This document shows, in pieces, positions 17,967 to 26,864 of a stretch of DNA of 64,000 nt (position 1 is its first letter; every line of letters begins with the position of its first letter). The notes under the pieces are model-generated. The model saw only the letters and a list, made by a program, of their open reading frames with translations. It made no database searches and was not told the DNA's origin. The DNA is from Longibacter salinarum. Its GTDB lineage: Bacteria; Bacteroidota; Rhodothermia; Rhodothermales; Salinibacteraceae. The DNA lies in the NCBI RefSeq assembly GCF_002554795.1, contig NZ_PDEQ01000002.1:186001-250000 (forward strand). Reading direction: 5' to 3'. A program made the translations under genes and the position numbers.

Positions 17967-20336
17967 ATGAGTAGACATCGAATCAGTGCAAAGGTAACGA
18001 CGGGGATGCATGATTCCGGTACGGTGGATGACGTTCTGTCTGAGTGGTCGCTACCGCGGCCTTGTCGATCCGTCAGCGGCTCGGGGGGAGAAGCCATTTT
18101 TATCATCGACGAGGAAGGGCGATTTCAGGATCTCCAGCCCGAAGCGGCTCAGTTTTTCGGGAGCTCCGTTGATGACTTGGTTGGCACACCGGTCGAATCG
18201 GTCCCTGTTTTCCGCTCCGCACCCTTTCAGGCAGCGCTGTCACAGGCTCGGACCCATAGGCCGGTGTGCCTCAACCTGACCGTTCCACATCACGAGCAGC
18301 CCGTTCCCACGCGGTTGTATCCGGCCGGGTCGAGCGTTGCCGTGTACGTGACAATGCGCTCCTCGATTGAAACGCAGGACCTGAAGCAGAAGCAGGCGCG
18401 GCTCCAGATGGCACTCGCCGGCGCGGATCTCGGCACCTGGGAGTACGGCTTTGAAACCGAGAGCTGCATGTACGACGAGCGCTGGGCTGAAATCATCGGC
18501 TATGATCTCGGCGAAATCGAGCATCGTGCCGACTTCTTTTTTCAGCATGTGCACCCGGAGGATGTCGACCGTGTCCGGGAGGCCATCGATGCGTGCGTCC
18601 GAAGGGAAAAAGAGAAGATCGATCTCGTGATCCGCATGCGGCACCGGGACGGTTCCTGGCGCTGGATTCTGGATCGCGGTCGCATTCTCGAGTGGAACCT
18701 GGACGGAACGCCTCGCCGGATGGCCGGGACGCATATGGACATCACGGAGCGGTATCAGATTCAGCGGGCCCTGCGGCGGGAGCGCAATCTGCTCGCGCGC
18801 ATCTGTGAGGCGAGTCCCGCTCCGATCGTGGTCTTGGATCGTGCGGGAGAGATCATTGAAGCGAGCAAACGTGCGGAGGAGGTGTTGGGGCTTCCGCCTC
18901 GTGATGTCGAGGGCTGTCGATACAACGACATGGAATGGGACATCACGCATCCGGATGGCACTCCGATGGGCGAGAAGGAGTTGCCCTTCACTCGGGTGAT
19001 GTCGACCGCGGAACCGCTGCATAATGCCGAGATGAAGATTGCCTGGCCCGATAAATCCCGGCGGATTCTTTCTGTGAGCGGGGCTCCTCTCTTTGCGAAT
19101 GATGACATCTCGTTTTCGAAGGACGGCAAAGTTCTGTGCTCTGGAGCCGCCGAGCGTGAGGGAGAGCCGACCGGGGCGGTTTTCGCCATTAAGGATATCA
19201 CATCGCAGTGGGAGGCCGAGCGGGCGCTGCGGATGAGCGAAGAACGATTCCGCGCCGTGGCCGAGCAGGCCGTGGACGTGATCGTGACCCTGAATGAGGA
19301 GGGAGAGTTCGAGTATCTATCTCCCTCCGCCCAGCGCGTAACCGGGTTCCCCCGGGAAGAGTTGATTGGTGTCTATGCGTTCGATCGCGTGCACGAGGAA
19401 GATGTCGGGGAGTTTAAGGAGCAGTTCCGGAATGCGCTCGCTGATCCCGAAATGACGATCGATGTCAGTGGTCAGTATCGTCACCGCGACGGATCCCTTC
19501 GGTATCTCGCTATTCGCGGGCGCCAGATTCAGACGACGAGTGAAGAGATACGCGTGCTCGCCAACATTCGCGACGTGACGGAGGCGCATGAGTGGGAAAA
19601 CAGGCTGCTGAAGGCGAAGCAGAAAGCAGAAGAAGCGAGCCGGTTAAAATCTGCTATGCTTGCCAACGTAAGTCACGAAATCCGGACCCCCCTCACGTCG
19701 ATTATCGGCTTTGCGGAAGTGCTGAGCTCCGCCGATCTGAAGAATCCGTTCGATCGCTTCGCTGACCTTATTCGCGAGAGTGGTGATCGCTTGCTGCGGA
19801 CCATGAACGATCTCCTTGATCTTTCTCAGCTCCGGGCCGGTGCCGTTGCAGCCGCAAAGAAACCGGTTTGCGTCGACGATGAAGTGCGGGCCGTCCTCGA
19901 AGAACTCCGACCCCTTGCAGAGGCGCAGGGCATCCGGATCAAAACGGAAGGCCTGTCCGGTGATCTCAAAACCGATCCGGATATCCTGTACCGCATCCTG
20001 GTAAACCTCGTCGGGAATGCCATCAAGTTCACGGATGAAGGCGGGTCCGTATCGATACGCACCTGGGCGGAAACGCCCTCGGAGGAAGATTCCGCCGATC
20101 GCAGTACGGTGTTCATCGCGGTAGAAGACACCGGGGTCGGGATGTCTCCGGTGTTTGCAGAGAAAGCCTTCGAGGCGTTCGAGCAGGAGTCCACCGGCAA
20201 CTCGCGGACACACGAGGGAAGTGGACTCGGCCTTGCCCTGGTGAGGCATTACGCCGATCTCCTGGGCGGTTGTGTGACGCTGGAATCTGAGAAAGGCGTT
20301 GGAACGACCGTCACGTTGCGGATCCCGCGCGCGTAG
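17967..20336 (+). CDS. multi-PAS sensor histidine kinase
   Basis: Soluble sensor kinase of about 789 residues. It has four consecutive PAS modules: an N-terminal PAS (EAIFIIDEEGRFQDLQPEA), a PAS_3/PAC (YGFETESCMYDERWAEIIG ... MRHRDGSWRWILDRG), a third (PAPIVVLDRAGEIIEASKRA) and a fourth (DVIVTLNEEGEFEYLSPSA). The kinase core has phosphoacceptor His570 in NVSHEIRTPLTSIIGFAEVL, then N-box LVNLVGNAIKFTDEG, G1 VAVEDTGVGM and G2 GSGLGLALVRHYADLLGG. There is no membrane segment and no receiver domain, so it probably signals to an unlinked regulator. The start is uncertain: ATG codons at 17853, 17967 and 18006 are in frame; 17967 follows a GGAGG but with almost no spacing. Confidence 0.9.
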   Translation: MSRHRISAKVTTGMHDSGTVDDVLSEWSLPRPCRSVSGSGGEAIFIIDEEGRFQDLQPEAAQFFGSSVDDLVGTPVESVPVFRSAPFQAALSQARTHRPVCLNLTVPHHEQPVPTRLYPAGSSVAVYVTMRSSIETQDLKQKQARLQMALAGADLGTWEYGFETESCMYDERWAEIIGYDLGEIEHRADFFFQHVHPEDVDRVREAIDACVRREKEKIDLVIRMRHRDGSWRWILDRGRILEWNLDGTPRRMAGTHMDITERYQIQRALRRERNLLARICEASPAPIVVLDRAGEIIEASKRAEEVLGLPPRDVEGCRYNDMEWDITHPDGTPMGEKELPFTRVMSTAEPLHNAEMKIAWPDKSRRILSVSGAPLFANDDISFSKDGKVLCSGAAEREGEPTGAVFAIKDITSQWEAERALRMSEERFRAVAEQAVDVIVTLNEEGEFEYLSPSAQRVTGFPREELIGVYAFDRVHEEDVGEFKEQFRNALADPEMTIDVSGQYRHRDGSLRYLAIRGRQIQTTSEEIRVLANIRDVTEAHEWENRLLKAKQKAEEASRLKSAMLANVSHEIRTPLTSIIGFAEVLSSADLKNPFDRFADLIRESGDRLLRTMNDLLDLSQLRAGAVAAAKKPVCVDDEVRAVLEELRPLAEAQGIRIKTEGLSGDLKTDPDILYRILVNLVGNAIKFTDEGGSVSIRTWAETPSEEDSADRSTVFIAVEDTGVGMSPVFAEKAFEAFEQESTGNSRTHEGSGLGLALVRHYADLLGGCVTLESEKGVGTTVTLRIPRA

Positions 20337-20543
20337 CAACGGCGACGATGCTCCGGGCTACAGACATCGGATTCACCGGTATTGGAGCACGCATTTCGAC
20401 GGGCAAATTGCTCGTTTCTCGTAACGTCGCTCAGGTCGCAACGTCTTTGCGATCTTCTTCACACTCAGATGCGATGAGCGCTTGACTGGATTCCGAGATC
20501 CTCTTATATAGAACCAGTCCAAATAGACAAGCCCGCTATCGCC

Positions 20544-20747
20544 GTGTCTCCTTTGCTTCGACGTTCGATTTCCACTATTGCCGGGGTCATCATCTTTTTC
20601 GTGATGGTCATCGCTACCGGGTGTGCGGATGATCCCATTCTGGGACCCGAAGGTCCATCCGACGATGGCGGAGGAAGTTACGGTGTGATTAAGCAGTTTG
20701 CGCCGGGTGATACCGCCCAGACGTCTCCAAATCCGGAGCAGTTCTAA
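20544..20747 (+). CDS. small predicted lipoprotein
   Basis: 67 residues with a GTG start. The N-terminal hydrophobic stretch ISTIAGVIIFFVMVIATGC ends in a lipobox-like ATGC, and the mature part is a short Gly/Asp/Pro-rich acidic tail. It precedes the TonB receptor by 91 nt on the same strand and could belong to the same uptake group, but its size prevents family assignment. AACCCTG (20768) and CGGGGTT (20791) can form a weak hairpin after the stop. Confidence 0.55.
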   Translation: MSPLLRRSISTIAGVIIFFVMVIATGCADDPILGPEGPSDDGGGSYGVIKQFAPGDTAQTSPNPEQF

Positions 20748-20838
20748 CGTCTCTTCAATCTCGAGCCAACCCTGTCGCCCGCAAGACGAACGGGGTTGTG
20801 TCCTCCGGATGTCGTTTCACTAAGCTGATTTTTGCCTC

Positions 20839-23406
20839 ATGCTCGATTGCAGCCGGCTTCTTTTGGCCGCCGTATTTTTACTTAGTTTAAATAACGGACC
20901 CGCGTTAGCCCAGGACGCCTCATTCGGGAGAATTGAGGGTCGCATCGTTGCGGAAAGCGACGACGATCCACTTGTGGGGGCGACGGTCGGGATCAAGGGG
21001 GCGAACCGGACGCGCGGCACGACGACGGACCGCGACGGGCGCTTCGAACTCACAAAGGTTCGGCCTGGCTCGGTCACGGTTCAGGTTCGATTCGTCGGAT
21101 ACATTACCGAGACGCGTACGGTGGACGTGAGTGCCGGAGAGGTCGCAACCCTGTCTGTCGCTCTGAAGCGATCGACGGTTGCCCTTGCCGGTGTTGAGAT
21201 CACCGGGTCGAACGAGGAGGCGCGAACGGCGCTAACGGGAGCGATGACAACGGTGGATGCGGCGGAGATCCAGCGGATCGATCCGATCGGGATGCAGGAG
21301 GCGCTGTCGTACGTGCCGGGTGTCTACGGCCTGTCGGACGACGGCATGGGGCAGACGCGGATGTCCGTCGGGCTTCGCGGGCTCCAGCCGCGACGCACGC
21401 AGCGCGTACTGGTGATGGAAGATGGTATTCCCATTCAGCCGGCTCCGTACGTCTTTTCGCCGCTCTACTACAACCCGCCGATCGATCGCATCCGCAACGT
21501 GGAGGTGATCAAGGGGGCGTCGTCGGTTCGCCACGGTCCGCAGACGATGGCGGGCGTGATCAACTACGTGACGAGTCGCCCGCGCCGCATCACGCCGGGA
21601 GGGAGGATTAAGGTCACCGGAGGCACGAACCGGTATGCGAGCGTCTTTAGCGAATTCGGTGGGTTCGGCACGCCGGATGTCCGTCCGCAGGTGCAGATGA
21701 TTTTCAAGCGGGGCGATGGTTTTCGGGAAAACAACGACTTCATTCAGTTCAACGGGACCGCCAAGCTTCAGGCTACGATCGGGTCGGCGCGTTCGATCTA
21801 CGTCAAGGCGAACGTCGACTACGAGCGGATGAACGCCACGTACACGGGTGTCACGCCCTACACGCTGGCGACCGATCCTGACTTTAATCCGAAGGACGAC
21901 GATCAGTATCGCATCTTCCGCGCGTCGCTGGGAGCGATCTACGAACGTCGGTTCAGCGATCGGGTCGAGGCATCGACAACGGTTTACGCCAACGTGCTCG
22001 ACCGCCCGTGGTGGCGGGAAAAGGATGTGTTCGTTCGGGCGGACGAGTACGAGAACCCCAACATTGACGCCGAGCCCGTTGCGCCGTCCACGCCGGGTCC
22101 ACTCATTCGCGTCGGGATCAGTGACGCCGTCGAAGGCGACCTGACGGGGCCGTACTACGGAAACGAACGTCGCTTCTACGTGGGCGGCGTGGAGCAAACG
22201 TTCGAGATCGATCACGGGGTCTTCGGTCAGCCGTCCAACCTCGAAATTGGCGGACGTGTGCACTGGGAACGGTTCCGTGACGACCGGAAGATCAGCGATG
22301 AGGTCGGCAAGAAGGAGGGCGTGTACTTCCGCGGAGACCCGTCCAATCTGGATTCAATCGAGATCGTCGGTGGTAGCTCGACCTACGAGACCACGGCGCT
22401 CGCGCTGTACGGTCAGGAGGAAATTCAGTGGGGCCGTCTGCGCATGACACCGGGCTTTCGCCTCGAGGTGTTCGAGCAGTCGCGCATCAACCGGCTCGCC
22501 GGCTCGACCTACGACGACAAGACAAGCGTCGTGCCGCTCCCGAGCTTTGGCTTCAACCTCGACCTGGGTAACTACGATCTTGGGAGTGGCTTCCAGAACA
22601 GCCGTCTCTGGCTCTTCGGTGGCATTCATCGCGGATACACGCCGCCCTCGAGTGCGACCTTTCAGATCGTCGGATTCGAAGACCCGAGTGCGCTTCCCGG
22701 CGATGACGACGGGTTCGACCTCCGGGCAGAGAAGAGCTGGAATTCTGAACTCGGCCTCCGCGGTCGATCCGGCGCCGCCCAGTTCGAGGTGGCGGGATTT
22801 TACCTCTACGTCGAAGACCTCGTCGGCGGCCGGACGAGCTTTCAGCAGAACCTGGGTGTGGTGGAAAGTTACGGCGTCGAAACGCAGGCGTCGTTCGACT
22901 TCGGCACGTACGTCGGCTGGATGCCCCGCGTTGATGCCACCTACACCTATCTCGATTCCGAGGTCGTCCAGGGCATCATTCCGCGTGCGCTTGGGACCGG
23001 CCTCGTCGACATCAGCGGCAACCAGCTACCGGCTGCGCCAAATCACACCGCAACGGTTCGGGTTTCCAAAACACTCGAGGATCTCGGCCTGATGGTCTAC
23101 GGCGACATGCGATATCGCGGGATGTATTTCACCGATCTCGAGAACCTGCCGGTGAATCAGTCCGGGGCGCCACCGAGTCACGGTGAACGCGGACCGGTGC
23201 CGTCGAATGCGATCTTCAACGCCGGCATCCGCTACGACGCGACCGACGCCGTCCGATTGCAGCTGACGGCCAAGAATGTGACGGACAACGTTTACATCGG
23301 CTCCCGAATCCACTCGAATCCGCGGCAGCGAGACGCCAGTCTGAGCACGGGTATCATTCCCGGTGCGCGTCGCCAGGTAAATCTGTCTGTGACCTACGAC
23401 TTCTAA
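20839..23406 (+). CDS. TonB-dependent outer membrane receptor
   Basis: Outer membrane active transporter, 855 residues. A signal peptide ends near PALAQ. It is followed by a carboxypeptidase-D-like regulatory domain (IEGRIVAESDDDPLVGATV ... VQVRFVGYITETR), a TonB plug (MQEALSYVPGVYGLSDDG; VEVIKGASSVRHGPQTMAG), and a beta-barrel ending in the aromatic VNLSVTYDF. Plug features resemble FecA-like ferric-citrate/siderophore receptors rather than SusC. The downstream DUF4856 lipoprotein suggests iron or another metal as cargo; this is inference from context. Confidence 0.93.
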   Translation: MLDCSRLLLAAVFLLSLNNGPALAQDASFGRIEGRIVAESDDDPLVGATVGIKGANRTRGTTTDRDGRFELTKVRPGSVTVQVRFVGYITETRTVDVSAGEVATLSVALKRSTVALAGVEITGSNEEARTALTGAMTTVDAAEIQRIDPIGMQEALSYVPGVYGLSDDGMGQTRMSVGLRGLQPRRTQRVLVMEDGIPIQPAPYVFSPLYYNPPIDRIRNVEVIKGASSVRHGPQTMAGVINYVTSRPRRITPGGRIKVTGGTNRYASVFSEFGGFGTPDVRPQVQMIFKRGDGFRENNDFIQFNGTAKLQATIGSARSIYVKANVDYERMNATYTGVTPYTLATDPDFNPKDDDQYRIFRASLGAIYERRFSDRVEASTTVYANVLDRPWWREKDVFVRADEYENPNIDAEPVAPSTPGPLIRVGISDAVEGDLTGPYYGNERRFYVGGVEQTFEIDHGVFGQPSNLEIGGRVHWERFRDDRKISDEVGKKEGVYFRGDPSNLDSIEIVGGSSTYETTALALYGQEEIQWGRLRMTPGFRLEVFEQSRINRLAGSTYDDKTSVVPLPSFGFNLDLGNYDLGSGFQNSRLWLFGGIHRGYTPPSSATFQIVGFEDPSALPGDDDGFDLRAEKSWNSELGLRGRSGAAQFEVAGFYLYVEDLVGGRTSFQQNLGVVESYGVETQASFDFGTYVGWMPRVDATYTYLDSEVVQGIIPRALGTGLVDISGNQLPAAPNHTATVRVSKTLEDLGLMVYGDMRYRGMYFTDLENLPVNQSGAPPSHGERGPVPSNAIFNAGIRYDATDAVRLQLTAKNVTDNVYIGSRIHSNPRQRDASLSTGIIPGARRQVNLSVTYDF

Positions 23407-23516
23407 GCTTGCTTTTTCGGACACGCAGCACGTCCGATTACGCCTGCTCCATGCCTGCGGTCATCGACCGCCATCCACGTTTTCCTTTACTGCTTTTGTA
23501 CTCAGAACCGTTTATC

Positions 23517-24842
23517 ATGCGACGCTTTTCTTTTCTCTTTCTCCCCCTCCTCCTCGTGGGGCTCGTCCTGACCGGTTGCGACAGCACCGGCTCGATGAGC
23601 GACGACGATGGCGCTGACCAGATCGAGGTTCCGGCCACGTACACCTTCCAGAGCCGCTTCGTGGAAGGAGAGAGTGCGGTGGCTTATCCCGGTCAGGTGA
23701 CGCGTAACCTTCTGATCTCCGACATCAAAGCCCTCACGGATCAGCGCGCCGGCACGCCGACGCGGGACGATCTCTTCAACCGCTACGAGTACGATGCGCA
23801 GAATCTGAACATTTTGCTCTCGACCGATCCGGCGCCGGCCCAGTCCGTCTACCCGGACATCGCAACGGGAAAAAGCCTCTCGGGCAAAGCGACGGCTTCG
23901 TACTCCGACGTGGCTCTCATTGGCGTCGGTGATCTCGCCAACTTCTCCTCGGGTGCCACGGCTGACGTCGTGATCCGTGCATACCTCGATTCTATCGCGA
24001 CGAACTACGCCGATGGCGAGACGGCACCGGAAGCCTACACGACGGCAGAAGGCGTCGACATGGGACAGATCGTGAACAAGCTGCTCCTCGGCGCGGTCGC
24101 GTACTCGCAGGGTACGGCCAAGTACCTCGAGGACGTGCTGACGCAGCAGGCCTCCCCGAACACGCAGGACGGACAGAAGCCGTACTCCACAATGGGCCAC
24201 GTCTGGGATGAAGCCTACGGATACTACGGCGCTGCCCGCGACTTCAGCGAGTCCGGCGTCTTCTACGATGCTAACGGTCTGGTTTCGAAGGCCGATGATC
24301 GCAATGGCGACGGTGAGATCGACCTCGAGAGCGAAGTCGTCTTCACCTGGGCCGACTACTCCGTCGACCGCGGCACGGTTAACGGCATCAACTTCCACAT
24401 TGACCTGTTCGAGTCCTTCCGCGAAGGCCGGACGGCCATCATCAATCAGGCGTCGATCGACAGTATCCGCGCTCATGCTGCCGATGCACGCTCGACGTGG
24501 GACGACCTGGTTGCCTCGAACGTCGTTCACTACCTGAACGCGATGGAAAGCGACGTCGCCGGTCTCTCCGATAGCGATACCGTGACGCGCGCCGCACTCG
24601 GCTCGGATGGAGCAGAGTCGTTCAACGAGCACTGGGGCGAAGCCAAGCCGTTCGCCTGGGCGCTGCAGTACAATCCGGACAAGAAGATTTCCGACTCGGA
24701 GCTCGAGTCGCTCCACCAGATCCTCGGAGGCGCCCCTCCGTACGGCAAGACCAAGGCGGAGGTCGTGCAGGACATCAACGACGCCAAGGCCCTGATCAAA
24801 GGTGCCTACCAGTTCCCGGACGCCAACATGAACAACTGGTAG
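23517..24842 (+). CDS. DUF4856 (imelysin-related) lipoprotein
   Basis: 441-residue surface lipoprotein; lipobox VGLVLTGC near residue 21. Hallmarks of the DUF4856 family are present: TYTFQSRF, VAYPGQVTRNLLISDIKAL, MGQIVNKLLLGAVAYSQGT, YSTMGHVWDEAYGYYGAARD, the INFHIDLFESFREGRTAI helix and SNVVHYLNAME. An EF-hand-like loop DRNGDGEIDLES interrupts it at roughly residue 260 and could bind calcium. Family members sit next to TonB receptors and imelysin-like proteins in Bacteroidota and are thought to take part in metal acquisition; the exact role is unknown. The ATG at 23517 gives a proper signal peptide; the frame is open to 23409. Confidence 0.88.
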   Translation: MRRFSFLFLPLLLVGLVLTGCDSTGSMSDDDGADQIEVPATYTFQSRFVEGESAVAYPGQVTRNLLISDIKALTDQRAGTPTRDDLFNRYEYDAQNLNILLSTDPAPAQSVYPDIATGKSLSGKATASYSDVALIGVGDLANFSSGATADVVIRAYLDSIATNYADGETAPEAYTTAEGVDMGQIVNKLLLGAVAYSQGTAKYLEDVLTQQASPNTQDGQKPYSTMGHVWDEAYGYYGAARDFSESGVFYDANGLVSKADDRNGDGEIDLESEVVFTWADYSVDRGTVNGINFHIDLFESFREGRTAIINQASIDSIRAHAADARSTWDDLVASNVVHYLNAMESDVAGLSDSDTVTRAALGSDGAESFNEHWGEAKPFAWALQYNPDKKISDSELESLHQILGGAPPYGKTKAEVVQDINDAKALIKGAYQFPDANMNNW

Positions 24843-25017
24843 CTGGACGATGTGGGACGAATACAGCGTAACCGTCCTGCATGATGTTGATTCCCGCGAC
24901 GGTCCCTCCCTTGCTCCGGCAGGGGAGGGCTGTCCTGGTTCTGGAGGCTTGAGTGGTTGAGATGTCTCGCACGATTCGAGTTGCCAACCGAGAGTTTCTC
25001 CGTGTTTTTCCGTTTGT

Positions 25018-25206
25018 GTCCCCTTTTTGACGGGCCAAAAAGGGGGACGGAAAAAGCCCTCCGGCTATTTGCGCTGCGTCTGAAGGCTGCGTGCCGTTGC
25101 GCGACCGCGAATCCAAACTCGTTCGCTGTGCTCACTCAGACAGGGATTCGCGAGGCGTCGCTGCACTTTACTCCGCCTTCCGAGACGCCGCACCGAAAAA
25201 GGCCGG
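25018..25206 (+). repeat. truncated copy G of the large hairpin-bounded repeat family
   Basis: Starts with a hairpin equivalent to the left hairpin of the full units, but with GTCCCC...GGGGAC instead of GTCTC...GAGAC. It continues through the conserved internal stem (CGCGAATCC 25106-25114 with GGATTCGCG 25144-25152) and ends after the conserved AAGGCCGG. The right half and right hairpin are missing. It lies 175 nt after the DUF4856 gene, on the same strand. The stem sequences differ from the other copies yet remain paired. Confidence 0.7.
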
Positions 25207-25259
25207 AAAAAGCGAGTAAAATCTGGTCGTTGACTTTCCCAGTGTTCGGTTGATACTGT

Positions 25260-25312
25260 CGCGGTTGAGGCGCATCCAATCAACCATCCACAATCGACAA
25301 TCCACGTTCAGT
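25260..25312. repeat. intergenic word-repeat tract
   Basis: Iterated words such as catccaatcaaccatcc and caatcgacaatcc. The 20-mer tccacaatcgacaatccacg is shared exactly with the tract near 43451. Located immediately upstream of the membrane-protein gene at 25323. Confidence 0.55.
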
Positions 25313-25322
25313 TCTACCCCCT

Positions 25323-26864
25323 GTGGTGTACACACGTCAAACACGAACCAATGCAATCCAGGCGCTGTCTCCCCGGATAGCGTGGCTATTGCTGGTGGGG
25401 GTCTGCGTGCTGACCCGGGTTGCCACGACGATAACCTACATCGAAGACCCCGACAGCCTCCGGTTCGCGTTAAGTGTGGCGAATGAGTACGACGTAGCGG
25501 CGATGCAGCCGCATTTTCCTGGCTATCCCGTGTTCTGGGCGGTCGTGAAGCCGTTGTACGTGGTTCTCGGCTCGTTCAGCACGGCGTTCTCGGTCGTCGG
25601 CGGCCTTGCAACGGCGGGAATCATCGCGGCGCTACTGTTTCTGTGGAAAAAACCTCTGGTCTCAACCGAAGGAGCCATTGTCGCCGCTATTGTTGCGTTT
25701 AATCCGCTGATCTGGCTGATGGGCAACCGATACATGCCCGACCTGCTCGGGACGGCCTGTGCTATGGCCGCGTTTGCGCTTCTGCTGAGGTCATTAACGA
25801 GCGACGACGGGGTGAATCGGGGGTTGGCTCTGTTCGGCGTGATCCTGACAGGATGGCTTGCCGGACTTCGACTCTCCTACCTGCCGCTTCTCTCGATACC
25901 GGTTCTGGTGGTTCTCTGGAGACTTTTCGCGGCTCGGCAGATGGCTACTCTCGGACGGATCATTCTGGCGGGTGTCGTGAGCGTCGCGGTCTGGCTCATC
26001 CCGATGATTATCGACACCGGATGGAGTGAACTTGTCCAGGTGGCTAGTGCGCAGACGACGGGTCACTTCACCGAGTTTGGCGGCACGGTGCAGACGGAGA
26101 GCGACATGGGACGCCGCATCGTGCGCTTCGTCCGGGGCGTGTGGGCCGACGGTCTTGGCGCCTGGTGGCCGGGACGTCATCCACTAACGCTAGCTGTAAG
26201 TGCCGGTGCTCTTGGTTTAGGTGCCCTCGGTCTTCGGCAACTTCTGCGAGAAAACGTCTGGCATCGAACCGACGTCTGGGTCGGTGCGGCCGGGATGCTT
26301 GCGTATGCGGTCTGGGTCTTCTTTTTCCAGAATGTAATCCACAAAAGTCGCCACATCTTGCCGCTGCTGCCGATGGTTCTTTGGCTGACCAGCATGGGGG
26401 CGACGGTCCTCTGGAACGCTGCGCGCCAACAGAGGCTCTCGCGGGCGGCAGTATCGCTCACGTTAATCGCCTACGCGGCGGTATCGCTCGTTCTCGTCTG
26501 GCAGCACCGGTCGCCGACCGCGATCGCCCAGGTGAAAGCATTCGTCGAGAGGGAAGAAGCGACAGGCCGACCGCTCCGCGTGATTTCGGACCCGCTCGTG
26601 AACACCTACCTGGATGCTCAAGACATCGACGCACGGTACATTTCCGTCGTGGACACAGCGGCGGTACGGCGTGCAATGACAGCCGATTCCGGCGCAAGCA
26701 TCGTCGTTGGTACCTATCCCGGACTGGTCGATCAACCGGAGAGTCGAACCCGTACCTTCTATCACAACCCCTTCGTCAACCGAATGTGGTCGGACATCAC
26801 GGTGCGCATGTACGAATCGCACCGCCGGTCCCACGACGCCACGCAGCATGCAAACGATGAGTAA
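25323..26864 (+). CDS. polytopic membrane protein, GT-C glycosyltransferase-like
   Basis: 513 residues with about 10-12 hydrophobic segments in the first 410 residues and a soluble C-terminal part. An acidic loop after the first helix (YIEDPDSLRFALSVANEYDV) and the architecture recall GT-C lipid-dependent glycosyl/mannosyltransferases of the ArnT/PMT type. The start is a GTG (25323 or 25326). The stop overlaps the start of the following FAD oxidoreductase by 8 nt, so the two are probably translationally coupled and act in one cell-envelope or glycolipid pathway. Substrate unknown. Confidence 0.78.
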   Translation: MVYTRQTRTNAIQALSPRIAWLLLVGVCVLTRVATTITYIEDPDSLRFALSVANEYDVAAMQPHFPGYPVFWAVVKPLYVVLGSFSTAFSVVGGLATAGIIAALLFLWKKPLVSTEGAIVAAIVAFNPLIWLMGNRYMPDLLGTACAMAAFALLLRSLTSDDGVNRGLALFGVILTGWLAGLRLSYLPLLSIPVLVVLWRLFAARQMATLGRIILAGVVSVAVWLIPMIIDTGWSELVQVASAQTTGHFTEFGGTVQTESDMGRRIVRFVRGVWADGLGAWWPGRHPLTLAVSAGALGLGALGLRQLLRENVWHRTDVWVGAAGMLAYAVWVFFFQNVIHKSRHILPLLPMVLWLTSMGATVLWNAARQQRLSRAAVSLTLIAYAAVSLVLVWQHRSPTAIAQVKAFVEREEATGRPLRVISDPLVNTYLDAQDIDARYISVVDTAAVRRAMTADSGASIVVGTYPGLVDQPESRTRTFYHNPFVNRMWSDITVRMYESHRRSHDATQHANDE

